Below, in pieces: positions 32,152 to 46,167 of a stretch of DNA of 64,000 nucleotides. Below the pieces are notes generated by a model. That model made no database searches. It was not told where the DNA came from and was given only the letters and a program-made list of their open reading frames with translations. Every line of letters starts with the position of its first letter. Position 1 is the stretch's first letter. The position numbers and the translations under genes were made by a program. Location of the stretch: the NCBI GenBank assembly GCA_037976565.1, contig CP137666.1:2447495-2511494 (forward strand), given 5' to 3'. The DNA comes from Mesocentrotus franciscanus. Its lineage: Eukaryota > Echinodermata > Echinoidea > Camarodonta > Strongylocentrotidae.

Positions 32152-35100
32152 CTGTTTATGAATTATTATGCACTCACAGCGTTATTGCCACTGAATTTTC
32201 TATTCTTTTGGGCATTGGAATCCTGCCATAAAGACGTTGTCTCTGGAAATGTCGAATTCTTTAACCAATACCAGGTGACATAATTAGGCCTACCTGAAAG
32301 ATCACTTCTCTCCATACATTCTGTTAGGAGCAAGAAGGGCGTTAACTCATATACTTTCCATGCAGAGTTAAAGGGATAGTTGAGTTCTTGTTTAAGACCG
32401 CAAATGCCTTCAAAGTGCATGGTTATTACTCTTATTCTTATTTATGACAGCTAGTGCCCATTTAGAACCTAAAATTGCTATGAAGGTAATTTTAAACCCC
32501 AGAATGTGTGAATTTAGATTGAATACGATCATACCAATTCAGCTCCACTTTCAAAAAAATACGGTGACCGTTAATTAATTAATTAATTAATAATAACAAT
32601 ACACGGGCCGGCTGGTTGTGCGTATTATAACCAACACGAAAAAAGCCAATATTGGCATTGGCTGGAATAAAACGTATACGGCGCTATCTCATTTTTCAAC
32701 GGCTGGTTCAAAATTACCGAATATTTGTGGGTCACCATAAATATTAGAAATGGTTATATTAATGGATATTTCAGCCGTCTCTGAACCGATTTTGATCAAA
32801 CAAAGATGATTTTGTCCTTTAAATTGTATATTATTTCAAATTTGACACTCAGTTTTTCATTATCTCACAATTTTTTTTTGTCTAGCGCCCTCTGCAATAA
32901 AACTCAACTATCCCTTTAACGCTCTTCTAGCCCCAAACAGACGTAATTACACCATAATGATGCAATAACAAAATCACACCACTTGTATTCTAATCTTGGC
33001 TGTAATTTTGTATGCTTTTTTATTATGTGTTTTTCTTCAAGGAGATAAACTAAGTATTTATAATTTTGTTATCCCTCCACTTCATTTTATGGTATCATTT
33101 TGTAGACTTTTATTTCATGTTTTGTGGCAATACAATTCTGAATTCAAATTCAACTTAACTTACCTTCAGTCTAAAGACAATCAAACCCAAGATTCTCTCG
33201 GCTGGTATTTCAAATGCAGCATCGTTTAAAACTAGTTGCTCAAAGTAGTGACCTAGGCGAACGCCCTGCATATGAAGGATTTCGAAATGTAATTTTAAGA
33301 AAGATATTATACCACCACTCTTATATTCCATTGACATCATCGTTCTCTTGACTGCCAGATTTGTTATCCCACAACATAATGCGTCAGATATTTCTATAAA
33401 AACCGGGGGCTGGAGAGTTCCTGAATTTCTTGCCTAAAATTAACATCCTCGTTTATAAATTTCAATGAGCGAAGCGAGTGGGCAGAACTTTAGACTCGTG
33501 ATCAGACCTGCACTTTAATATATTGATATACATTGTTGGTGGATTTGTATTTATTTGTAACATATCGATGTAATTTTCTTTATTAAAATATTTTAAACGA
33601 GATATGCAACTAAATAAGCAAAGACCCCCTGGCTGCCAGGGTGTGAGGTGACGATCGCCCGAATACGCCTTCAGGTAAACATTACGAATTTCTTTTTCAT
33701 TGCACAATAACCCAATCCCAACCTTTAATACCCTTACCATTACAAATGTGAGGTATTTCTATCTTACCCGACGAACATGCTCCTGAAGTTTCTTGACACC
33801 AAATGAGCGTAGCACAAACCAAAGCTTCAGGGAGCGGAAGCGTCGACTGAGTGGAATCTGCCAGTGCTGTAGATTGCAAAATTAATGTGGACAGAGATAC
33901 AGAGATCAGGAAGTAATCAAGCAAGTTGAACCTATTCATTGAATAAGTATGTTTATCATTTTTATTTAATGAAATTAACCTTTGCTATGTCACTATACTT
34001 AGGATATATTTCACCAGCCTTACTGTAACAGAGGAGACATGACATTCGTGATATCAAAGACAACATTGTCAGTGCTAATAACGAGAAAAAAACTCAAAGA
34101 AAAACCACGATATTCATCGCCATATAATAATCATGAGTTTAGTTGTTAATTGTTTAGATAACGATGACGCTTTGAACGATGTTAATCATAATGTTGATAT
34201 ATGCGTAAGTTTGCCATGTAACTTTAATATTCACCACAGTTGTTTTAGTATACTCTATGATTCAGGAATAAGCTATGCCAGAGCTTGGATCAGACCAAGT
34301 AACACGGAAATGACAATTGTGATGTAGTAGTTTGTTAATTTGTCTTTGACCTGGTAATGTTCGGGATAGCAAGATAAATTGGACTTGCACATAGTATACT
34401 CACCATGAAATCAACGGCTGATCCTTGTTTATCGTGGCGGAGGTAAAGCGGCTTGACGCAGAATGCCTTCTCTAGTGTCTTGCTGTCACGTATCCTAAAA
34501 TGAGACATTCAAATGAGGGCAGTAATTTAATTTACTTTTAGGAGGGGCCATTTATATATATATTGTATTTGGTACTTTGTCAGGAACAGACATACCTGAG
34601 TACTAGTGAAACGTAGGAAGCATATAGGGAGCACGAACAGGCAACTTAGTTGTTACAGCCCAGCATAACTTTAATTTGCAACATTGTTGTGCGGTACATG
34701 CTTTGACGACAATTGAAGCACGTTCAATTTCCTACAGTAGGCAAATTTCTAATTTCAACCGTGGGTACAATTCTGCACCAAACCCCACCTATTACCCAAT
34801 TTCGACCCGAACCGATACCCTAACATTAACTCTAATATTTCTGACGAAACAGAGAGTAATAGTTTTCGCCGGAACATTCGGAACATTCGTCAGCGAGTGA
34901 TTTTTATGTTTTTTTAGATGGTAGAAAACATTGCTCTGTCCCTCGTAATTAACGACAAAGAGAAATGAAGCTTCTTGTCATAGCCTTACAGACTGACTGA
35001 CTTATTACTGCTTGTGATATCAATATATATCTTTGTATGTGTCTATTGTTTAATTTAAAAAAATATTGTATTTTGATATTGTAATTTTAAGCAGAGGATG

Positions 35101-38100
35101 ATCCCCGATAAACCTTTGTGGTTTTGTATCACCCCCTCTGCAGGTTCTTCTTTTGTATTAATGCTTTTATATTTGATTGTAATTTATATTGTCTTTTTTA
35201 TGAATCTGTGGAAATTGAATTGAAATTGAATTGAAATTGAATATACACACTTTACAAAATTAATCTGAATGAAGCCTCCTTGAATATAATTACATCCATT
35301 CGCAAATTTTTTTTTTTTTTGGGGGGGGTACTGGAATGAGCAACCTATTTCATTTCATTTAGTTAATTCTAAAATGAGGAATATAATTATATTCATGGTC
35401 CATATTACATATAGAAAAATCAGAAACTAGTTTCAACACAACTAGAGCTCCAACATAAGCAACAGTTTCACGCCTTGGGTGCCTTTACAATGAAACACAC
35501 ACATACTAATTTACAAGGGGGGTCCTGGTGATGCAGGAAAGCAACAATACGGAGAAGGCGGGAAGATGGACAGACACTGAATAAAAGATATATATATGTC
35601 CGAAACTCACCACATAGCAGTGCAGTCGAAGTGAACCATAAGCCATTTACTGGGATTGAAGGCAAAGGACTGAACCGTGTCTACCCCGTGGAGATGGCCC
35701 CGGAACTCCGGACACAAGAATGCTGTCCCGGCGTAGGCAGCGTCCACATGCAACCACAAATTGTCCCTTTCACCTAGTAGGGGTAGAATGGTGTCAAACA
35801 ATACATATATCAATCAAGCTAAATTTTCATGTGAATGATGATATATACATTATATATATATATATATATTATATATATATATATATATATATCACAAGGT
35901 CGGAAAGACTGTCTAAAATCAACTTAAATAAATGTTAGGAGCCATGTGTAGCAGCTTTTGAAGTGTGCGAACATTATAATCTTAGATAGATCATAATGTG
36001 TACATACGTAAGATATCATTCGACATTCATTATAAAGAGGCCAAATTATACAGTATCCCGCTTGAACTGCATACGACGAAGAGGGGGAGAGAGATCGTCA
36101 AAACAGTTAACAATTAAATTATTCATACACTTACCAAGTTTTGTATTTATTTAATATTTGAAACATTTATTTGTCTCGGTTTATGTTTCTTTAGAATATA
36201 ACATATTAAATTTTACATCTAAAAGTAGTCAACAAAGGTCCTAATTCAATCAGTCATCTCTCTTTCTTGAGTTACGAAAACGCAAAAAACATCAAATTTA
36301 CAAGGCGTTTGAATAATTCAACTTTTAACATCATAATAATAATGTTAGTCGAGTTTTAAATTTGTATATCAAGTTCAAGATTTGATTTTAACTGGTTGCG
36401 TTAAGAGTGGTTTCTATACTCACATATTTCGCCTAACTCAGCGAGATTGTCGAATGCGCATGCCCCTGTAGTTCCCAAGGTGGCGCAAACCTGAGAAGAT
36501 AAAGAAAACTTAGTCATTAGTTGGGGGTAATAATAACCTGTAGTTTAACTCTGTACTTTCTGAAGCCAAGGCTCGAGGCAGCAGACAGCAAGAAAGTGTG
36601 TCAAAGAATCACTTGGATTGAAAAATCTACAGGAGTGGATGAAAGTTTGCCTGCTAAATCATGAGAAGATACATGTTTTTTCTTCACATAAATTATTGTG
36701 TGAAAAAAAATGAACGCTTGCATAGACAAAAATTCACTAATCCGGGTATTGGCCTACTTGCTCCCATGTAAATAGTAATAGTACCATTATCATTTAATTT
36801 CTATTTTTTAATCGGCTCAGTGAATACGAGACACTCGTCTGGTCTTTTTTTTTGGGGGTCTCCAGGGATATTTAATTACAAACATACATAAAATACACGA
36901 ATTTCATTGTCATTGTCTGTTACTGTCATCATTTATCTTCTCACTATCTTCTTATCCTTCTACATGTCTAGCTATCATTAAATAGTTTAGTATCTATCTT
37001 ATGTAGATATGAACTCACATAAAAAGGTACCAGGCCTCTGTTCCTATCTTGTTCGATTGCAGCATGAAGAGCTTCTCCTCGTAGGCTGAGTTTCTTATCT
37101 GATGGTACGTGCCTTAGCTTCACCATGGCTATCACTGAGTTCTTCTCTAAAGATGAGTGAGCCTACAAATCATCAATATGTAAATATTCAGATTTACATT
37201 GCTATTCATATATTCAGCAAAATTTGAATATTCATCTTCTCATTGCAATTCAATTAATGGATACGGTATGCAGATTCATCTTTTCATAGCTTTCCTTCAA
37301 GAAAAACACAAATAGTAATAGTGTGATTGTGTGTATGACAACTGCTCCGCGGTCAGCATCCTATACTAACCGAATGGACTAAAACTACATTTAACCCTAA
37401 CCTTAACCCCAACCCTAAACGTAACCTAAAAACCACTTGCAACCCTGACCGTAACCCTGTGGTTTTAACGAAATGAAGCCTGGAGCAATTGTCTCCAGAG
37501 CAAATGTCAGAGGACTGACATAATGACCAATTCAAGTATTTTTTACATATGGCAATAAAAGCTTATAGCCAATTTGTACTTTTGTTAAGGTCCGCTCATA
37601 TTCTCTACACGTCAAGTGAAAATATAGATGTGCAATACTATCGCATATCAAATCAATTTGATGAAATAGTGTTTTTAATCTCACCATTCTTTTTCTCATC
37701 AGACAGACATTAAACACAGGTCACAAAATGTCAGTCAGTGACTAAGCAATCAGGTTCAAGGGCCATGGGGAGAGAGGTGGAGAGTTCTTTACCTGATCAG
37801 AGCAGTAAGCAACAAGTTTAGAGCATATCACGGCTTCCTCCATGCCTTGGTATTCTGGTTTCTCCTGGAGACGGATGATAGCATCCCGTCGAGCAGCAAA
37901 CATGGAAACCAAGGTGGCCTCACTCATAGTCCCCTGAAAGAATGACACAAACCACGGGGTTGGTACACTCGAACATTTTGAGTAAAATAAACCCACTATT
38001 TTGTCAAAAGGAAACATGCATGTTTGCTGGGTAAAATATTACCCACTATAAAAAAGGGGTAAATTTTACCTAATTCCAAGAACATTTAACCCATTATTTT

Positions 38101-40771
38101 AAGTATCACCCAATATTGGATTAAAGTTTTCTTTAACTGTTAGAAAGAGTGTTGAATTTTTTAAAAAATACGATGCAGAATTCACAATTCAGAAAGAATG
38201 AAAGAACACTGAATGTCAATCGTACACAAAAAGGAATTTTAAAAATGGAGGGATTGAAACAGAATTCAGTAATGAAAACTTACGCTAAAAGGGATAATAT
38301 TTCTATTATTTGAGGGGAAACAAGTATTTTCTCTAAATAAAGAGCGTTTTCTCACAACTGGTAAATCCGTTTGTGCTACACGATGTCAAGTGATCAAGAT
38401 CAGTTAGCTTTATCATTGTTTACCTATGCCCTATTCGAACAAAACTTCGTCCTGTTCGTGCACGCATCGCACCTGAAACGCTCTACATTGAGTGCCTGCC
38501 TTTTGTACCCGAAGTTCCAACAAAATTCAGACATTACAAACTAATATCGCGAGCCTCGTTGAATGTATGAAGGTGCAATTAGAAGTTTAATCAAGTAAAA
38601 GGTAAATAACAAATTCTTTTACTCTTCGAAATCTGCAACTTACATCATATCAATCGAGCAGGATAGTTGATGACCAAAAATATCTCAAAAGAAATCACTC
38701 GTGATAAATACGTATTGATCAAAAAGGTATTTAGGGCGCACCAACACTCCCTGCGGCTCTTTTGAACATTTCTTTTGATAGTATTAACAGAATAACAGCG
38801 GCATGATAACATTGGACTTAATTATCCATCGTGGCGTTATAAACTCCTATTATAACAATTCCGTCGGTATTCTTGTGGATTGATCACAAGGATCTATACT
38901 TAAAAAGCCAGCATGGTTCATTACAAATTCGATCAAAAACACTTTGGATTACGAATGTCTCTACACGAGCATCTCCAGGAAATGATTTGCGTGGCTGATT
39001 GCCTCAGGTTTCTTTTTTAGGACATGGTTTCGTCATCTCCTAAACAGTGAGCCGTCTCCTTCAAATGTAACCTTTCCATGCCGACAGTGGGTAATAATTA
39101 TGTACATAATATGTAGACCGTGGTGAGACAAGGATAGGGTTAAAGGGAAATGGTATGGGTTCCCGGCGCTAAGTCGATCGTGCATCATTAAAGGCGTCAC
39201 TCCACGCCTAGCTTGAGGCAAATCGACCTTTGGGCGTTCTGTACCAGTCACCTGGGTTGATTTACACACCCGAGTAGTCTTCCAGAAACTTATTGGCTTC
39301 AGGAACTCTTCCAGGCCCTATCTCTGAAGGACGACATGGTGATATAACGTTGACTGAATCCTCGCGGAAGACAAAGAGTTAATGAGCTGCGCGCTAGACG
39401 TCTTGGAAAGCTCACCTGCGTCCTCTATAGGCGGGCTTAATTTCCGCTGGAGGACGCGGGGAAGAAAATGGCAAGAGTATGTTCCTGTTTGTTGCCGCCT
39501 GCTTTTCTTGACTGGGTTTATTGAATGGATTGTGGGCGAAGCAGCTGATTTCAACCATGTGGCAGAAAACTGCTTTGCATGATGACGTCACAGATTGCAT
39601 GGATAACATGTACGTTGAGGAAGCCATACAGTGACGGTAATGGCTGTTGACGCCAACATAGCATGTCAGCCAAATTTAGCTTCACTATCTATCTTTATCT
39701 TTCTTAAAATCCAGGTACTTATTACCAGCTAATCGTTCCTCTTTCTGATAGACATAGAGCAACTAATTTTAAATCAGTGGTAGATGACTTAGAACCAGAT
39801 TTTTAAGCAATCATGCGAAAAAAAGTATTGTAACCATGTTTTATCCTCTTTTCGTATTGTTCATGAAGACACAGGATGTTCAGAATTATGTTATTTGAAG
39901 AGGCATCTACAATAATTAACATGTGTATATTTTCAAATCCATTTGCTTTGGTGAATGAATCATACTGAGTGTGAAGAAAATCCTTTGAGAGTTATTTTAT
40001 TTTCCTCGATGTGTTATTCTTGTTTGCATGCTCAGTTTTGCAATTACTGATATCTTGCTGAATATAAACTTGTTTTTCTTCAGATCTTGAATTGAATATT
40101 TCAAAATTGCATTTTTCTGAAAGGTCAAGGGCTGACGATATTTCAACTATTAACAACTTTGTAAAAAAGAAAGAAAGAGTAAAAACCAGAACGCCTTGAC
40201 GTAAAGAAACCGTATACAATATCTCGCCTAAGCCAGGGTTGTAGACTTCATAAACACCTGCTTTTCATCCCAATTGTCACAAATGATGGTGATGAAATTG
40301 TTATTGGGTGGTACGCATGTCGAAACAGCAGAAAGCCTTGTGATTTAACCACTGGGGATAATTTTCAAATATTAAACCAACAAAAATGCAGATGTGTTCT
40401 ATCTTACCTGAAGCACGCCCCCTCCAGTGTTTGTTGTGTCACGGTGTGTGAATATACTTGGGAGTCCAATCAAGTCAGCTGTGTAATAAAAGAGCATCAA
40501 ATGATCGTAACCAACACAAGTATTTACGTATTAATATTAAACCAGCATAAATACTAACGTGGATAAAATATAGATCTTAGAAAATGAGATATCTCTAGAA
40601 AAGATTAATCAGTATGTGACAACAAAAACCTAAATGATATTGGTTTTATTTGTTCAGTCAGGGACAAAGACAAAATATATATTTATAAAGCGTTATCTTT
40701 TCGGGAGGCATCCATTGATCGTTAGTTTTTCGAGCTATTTTGCTAAATAGAATTCTTAGATCACTCTGACC

Positions 40772-40804
<33 letters not shown>

Positions 40805-43800
40805 ACTCTCTTTCTGTTGTGTGTGTGTGTGTGTGTGTGCGGGTGTGTGTGTGTTTTTTTCAAATGAGGTATGTAGGGAGATATTTAGTAGGCCTAGGAA
40901 AGTTACTCTTGTTAACAGACTAAGATAAATTCAGTATAAACTGCTTCATGGAGCAATATATACCAGAGAACACTTATTCAGATTCGACTTTGTTGTAGAT
41001 AACTTGTGCTCATTTTGTAAGCAAAAGATTGAAACATATTTACACTTGTTCTGGGAGTGTGCACAGGTTCAAAGGTTATGGCAGAATATAATAGCTAAGT
41101 TTGAGCTAAGGGAATTAAGGTCTATCGACTGGATATATATTCATTTAGGGTTGTCCGGTAATTCCCCACGAATAAAGATATTTAATACAATTATTTTTGT
41201 AATGAAATATTGGATATATAGATGCAATATTGTCTTTGGGGGAGTTTCAAAAAGAACTGTTGGAATTTAGGGAAGAAGAAAAGAATATTGCAGGGAGGGC
41301 AGGCAAATTGGCCTTACATTTACAGAAGTGGGAACAAGTGAAGTTTTCATGAACTTTTAACACTGGGCTATTGTGGCTATTGTAGCCTCGTTTAAATGAT
41401 TTTTTGTTAATTTTTTTTTGTGTAAATAGATTGTTTCTGTTTGTCTGTCGCTCCAATTTGGGGTATTCTGAGGGGGCTAGGAACAGTGTGCGTATAATAT
41501 GTGTGGAAGTAAGGTCGGATGATGTGTGTGTCGCATGGTGGGGAGGGAGGGGGTTATAGGTGTGTTTGGTTGGATGGGGTCGTTTGTTTTATGTTACAAT
41601 TGATTTCATTTTTGTTTTCATCAATCGTACAATCTATGTTATGAAAATGTTTTGAAATCATGTTAAGAAAAATCAATTGTATTTTATTTCTAAGATTGAT
41701 TTATATTGTTTGGAATCAATAAAAAAAACTATTGAAAAAAAAGTGTGTCTCTGCCTCCCTACCACCTCCCCCCCCCCCTCGCTTTCTCTCACCCCCTCAC
41801 TCTCTTCAGAATACTGCGAATGCAATGTTACACTCCATTGAACACAAACAAACAGGTTTTTAACTTTGAACCCTGAAAATTTCCCTTTACCACCACCAAG
41901 GGAGCAATAGTGATCCCCTAGATGTGCATTTTCTAAGTTAAGATAAGTTATATATCTACGATGTGACCCAGAGATTATAGAAATCAATTTTCGATCAGAC
42001 TTGTAGATATCCTTTAAAAGTTTGAGAGAATATTCACATTCTACGAAACATGAACCTTAGAAGAATTTAAGATGATGTACCGTTGTATTGTCCTTACAGA
42101 GTAACATATTGTACAATGACAATGTACATAGAAATGTAGGAAAACTTTGCACATTAATTAAACGAAATGGCATGCGCTGAATGTTAATGTCCTAGAAGAT
42201 TAATGTAGTGTGCCTAGAAATTGTTGCGTGTCCTGAGGGGTTCACCAGGAGGAAGGGTGAATGGACGCCTTTTGGGGATCAGATCTTTTAATTACATGAC
42301 TTGTGTGGAGTAGAGTGCGGTAGATTGTGGATTTGGAATGGGGAGACAAATAATGCGCTTTTGGGTGGATGTAGTAGCGACCCATGGTTGCATATGAGCG
42401 TGGAGAGTCTATTGTCAGCATCATTGTGCGTTTTGGGACATTTTACATATCTGAAGGGGTTTGATATCCGATTTTAGGGATCTCATTCGTTATTGTTCTC
42501 TTGACAAACTAACGGGATTTTGTCGTACTGAGGTGTTGGGCGTTGCGGGTTGCCGTCTTTTGATCATGACTGGGTCTCGAAACTTTGCTATGGTCAGAGG
42601 ACCATTGCTTGTCATACCTCGCTTGGTTTGTTTGTTTGTTGTAGTTGTTTTGAGAGGGATAGGCATCTGATTTGATTTGGTGTAAAATGTATCGTGTTTT
42701 GTTCAATGATGTTGGGGGAGGGGTCTGAGCTGGGGATGGCCTTTGTCTTGTTTGTGTTGGGTAGACGACTAGACGGCGGTTCTTACCTACACTGCATATA
42801 ATATATTTATTCTCATAATTATTATTATTACTGTTGTTAATGTAATACCATATGATATGTTATGCATTTTTCTTAAATATGAGTTTGTGATAACATCCTT
42901 TTAATTGTTTCTAGTTTTGTTTATTCATTTTCATTAAGATTGCACGCTTTGTAATCCCTATGATAAGTGGTTTAATAGAACAAACCTATTTTGCGGATAG
43001 ATATACAAAAAATAACACCACACAACAAACAAAAGAACAAAACACGAATAATTGAACACAGCAAAAAAAAGGTTGACCGACTGATCTCTCTTGATCCCCA
43101 ATCCCCAATCATATAACACGTATACATGTATAGTTATGTAGAATGTAACTGGTCAAAATGTGTTTGTTTGCCTGATTGAATTCACTGTAGTGTTATAATA
43201 ATGAAATACACAAACATTCTAGCATAGTGTTCATCATCTTCAGGAGGGTTGTTATATTATGATATTATACCACAAACATATTACTTCCGTTTCTACTTTT
43301 ATCAATTAATTTAAAATGTCAGTGTCAAAAAAAATTCAAGGTTATTCCTTAACTACGCTATTCCAAATGATGTCATATGTCCCATCCAGTTATCAATGCA
43401 CACGATTTAATTACTCAGAGATTTAGTGCAATTAGGGAATATGAATATGATATATAGTTTGATGTATTGACTCGTTATACGGCATTTCGCGTAATGAAGG
43501 TCAACTTTTTTTGTAATTATGTTTGTGTATCACAATATCATTTGTTTGAAGGAAGGTACGACTTCAATTCACAATTTGTCATACATCATAAAACAAAAAC
43601 TTTTGGGTTTTACAATAGATGCCATGCCATTTGAAAAAAAGTTAAATTCAATGCAACTATTCAATTGTTATTGGAAGTGTGTTGCTACATTGGATGAGCC
43701 TCATACAAGTTATGAATAGGAATAAAGAGTATTCAGGCTGCCTCGAAAAATATAGCTTTCCCTACCTGAATACTGCGGATGTCTGAAAGGGGAATACCGA

Positions 43801-45579
43801 ACAAAAATAAACATTCACTCTTTTCAAGCTTAGTGCATGAAAAACACAACAGCGTTTAGTTTATCACTTTAGAAGGTTGCGTTTAGGAGAACGGCTACTT
43901 TGAAATCGAAATCTAAACCAAGTTTGATCTCAAGTTTCGCGAGAAGGCCCGATTTGATGACGTCATGGGGTGAAGTAAGTGCAAACCGGAAGTGTCGCTC
44001 GTGAGACCGTCAGTAGCTCACCGGAGTGATTGTCTCGTCGAAAGTTAGCTCGATGAGAGCGAAAGATGGAGAGAGAAGATGAAAGAAGTTGAAAATGAAG
44101 AATAACATAAAGAAAGATCATGAGATAACATGGGAAAAACAAGAAATATAAAAAGAAATATAGGAAGAGAAGATGATAGAAGGACGATAACAAAGAAATA
44201 CATAAGGAAAAATAGAAAGAGAAGATGATTAAAGAATAAAAACAAAGAAATACATAAGGAAAGATAGAAAGAGAAGATACTTGAAGGATTAAAACAAAGA
44301 ATAACATAAAGAATGATACAAAGAGAAGATGATAGAAGGATAAAAACAAAGGAATACATAAGTAAAGATAGAAAGAGAAGATGACAGAAGGATAAAACAA
44401 AGGAATACATTAGGAAGGATAGAAGAGCAAAATTAAATGATAGAAGGATAACATAAGGAAAGATAGAAAGAGAAGATGATAGAATAACAAAAACAAAGAA
44501 ATACATAAGGAAAGATAGAAAGAGAAAATACTTGAAGGATTAAAACAAGGAATAACATAAGGAAAGATAGAAAGAGAAGATATAGAAGGATTAAACAAAG
44601 AAATACATTAGGAAGGATAGAAGAGCAAATAATAGAAGCATAACAACAAAGAATAACATGAGGAAAGATAGAAAGAAAAGATAATTGAAGGATGAAAACA
44701 AAGAATAACATAAGAATTAAAGTAGTAAGCAATTAATATTGGGTTGTGGGATTAGAAGTAAAGCATTCAACATTTCGCTCTCATTGAGCTAATTTCGACG
44801 AGACAATCACTCCAGTGAGCTAGTGAGCTATAATAGGCTATGTCTCACAAGCGACACTTCCGGGTTTGCACTTACTTCACCCCATGGCGTCATCAAATCG
44901 GGCCTTCTCGCGAAACTTGCGATCAAACTTGGTTTAGAATACGATTTTCAAAGTAGTCGTTCTCCTAAACGCAACATTCTAAAGTGATAAACTAAACGTT
45001 GTTGTGTTTTATATGCACTAAGCTTGAAAAGGGTGTATAATTCGACCGTTTTTCCTTTTTATTCGGTATCCCCCTTTAATAATCGTTTAAAAGATTAAAA
45101 AAGAAAAAAAACTTTTGTTAGATTTGATCACAAGACCTTTGCATGGTTTATTTCCGTAAAACAAATTGTCTTATCATAATATGCTGAAATACATAAATGT
45201 AAAAAAATTATCATTTTAGGAATAATAGATCTCAACATGGAGAAAAAACGTGATATGACATAAACATGATATCATTCTGCAGACTATATGGAGAAGGTCA
45301 GTGTATCACTTTTATATTTGAAGCGGGATGATACTCTGAATATCAAATCCATTCATTATAGCAATATGACACATGCAATATATCAATTTCTCCTTTAGGA
45401 TATACCGCCATTTACAGCCATGCCTAGACTTTCCCGCTCAAATAAGACAATAAATTTAGACGCAATTCAACGTCTGCTTCCAAATACCATTACAACCTAA
45501 AGCAAGACCAGATGACAGACCATAAAATGTTATATACTGCTATCTGTCTCTCTTCTTTTCTCCTTCTCTCTCTCTCTCC

Positions 45580-45623
<44 letters not shown>

Positions 45624-46092
45624 ACACATACCCCACACACTCATATTTCAACTTCTCCTTTTTTTTCTCTTAATTTTCTTTTAACTTTATCCCTGTATCA
45701 TGATTTCTCTCTCCTCCCATCAAATCGTGCGCGCTCCCTCTTTCTCACTCTCTCAATATATCAAAGTTTATCATATCTACATCTCTTTCCCTTTCTCTTA
45801 TCTTAACATTGCTATCTTCCTTTCATCTTTATTTTTTCAAAATTTCACTTTCCCTCCACCCCCTCCCATTCCTCTCACTCTTTTTCATACCTTCTTCTCC
45901 CCTCTTTCTCTTTTATATCTACAGAGTATTCTTCTTTTCCATTCATCCCAATTTTTCTCTCTCTCTCTCTCTTTTTCTCTATTAATCGATCTATCTAACT
46001 ATTTATCTATGTATCGGGTGAGCCCTCTCTCTCTCTCTCTGATACTTCTTCCCCATATCCCCATCTCCCTCTGTCTATATCGTCCCTACCCC

Positions 46093-46167
<75 letters not shown>

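Noticed and set aside
37380..37460. CCCTAA-like degenerate repeats suggesting telomeric sequence
   Set aside because: Only a few imperfect units occur within an HDC intron. This is interstitial low-complexity sequence at most.
43963..44732. Long minus-strand open frames rich in Leu, Ser and Phe that look membrane-like
   Set aside because: They are the reverse strand of a purine-rich tandem array inside a foldback element; the frames overlap and follow the repeat unit.
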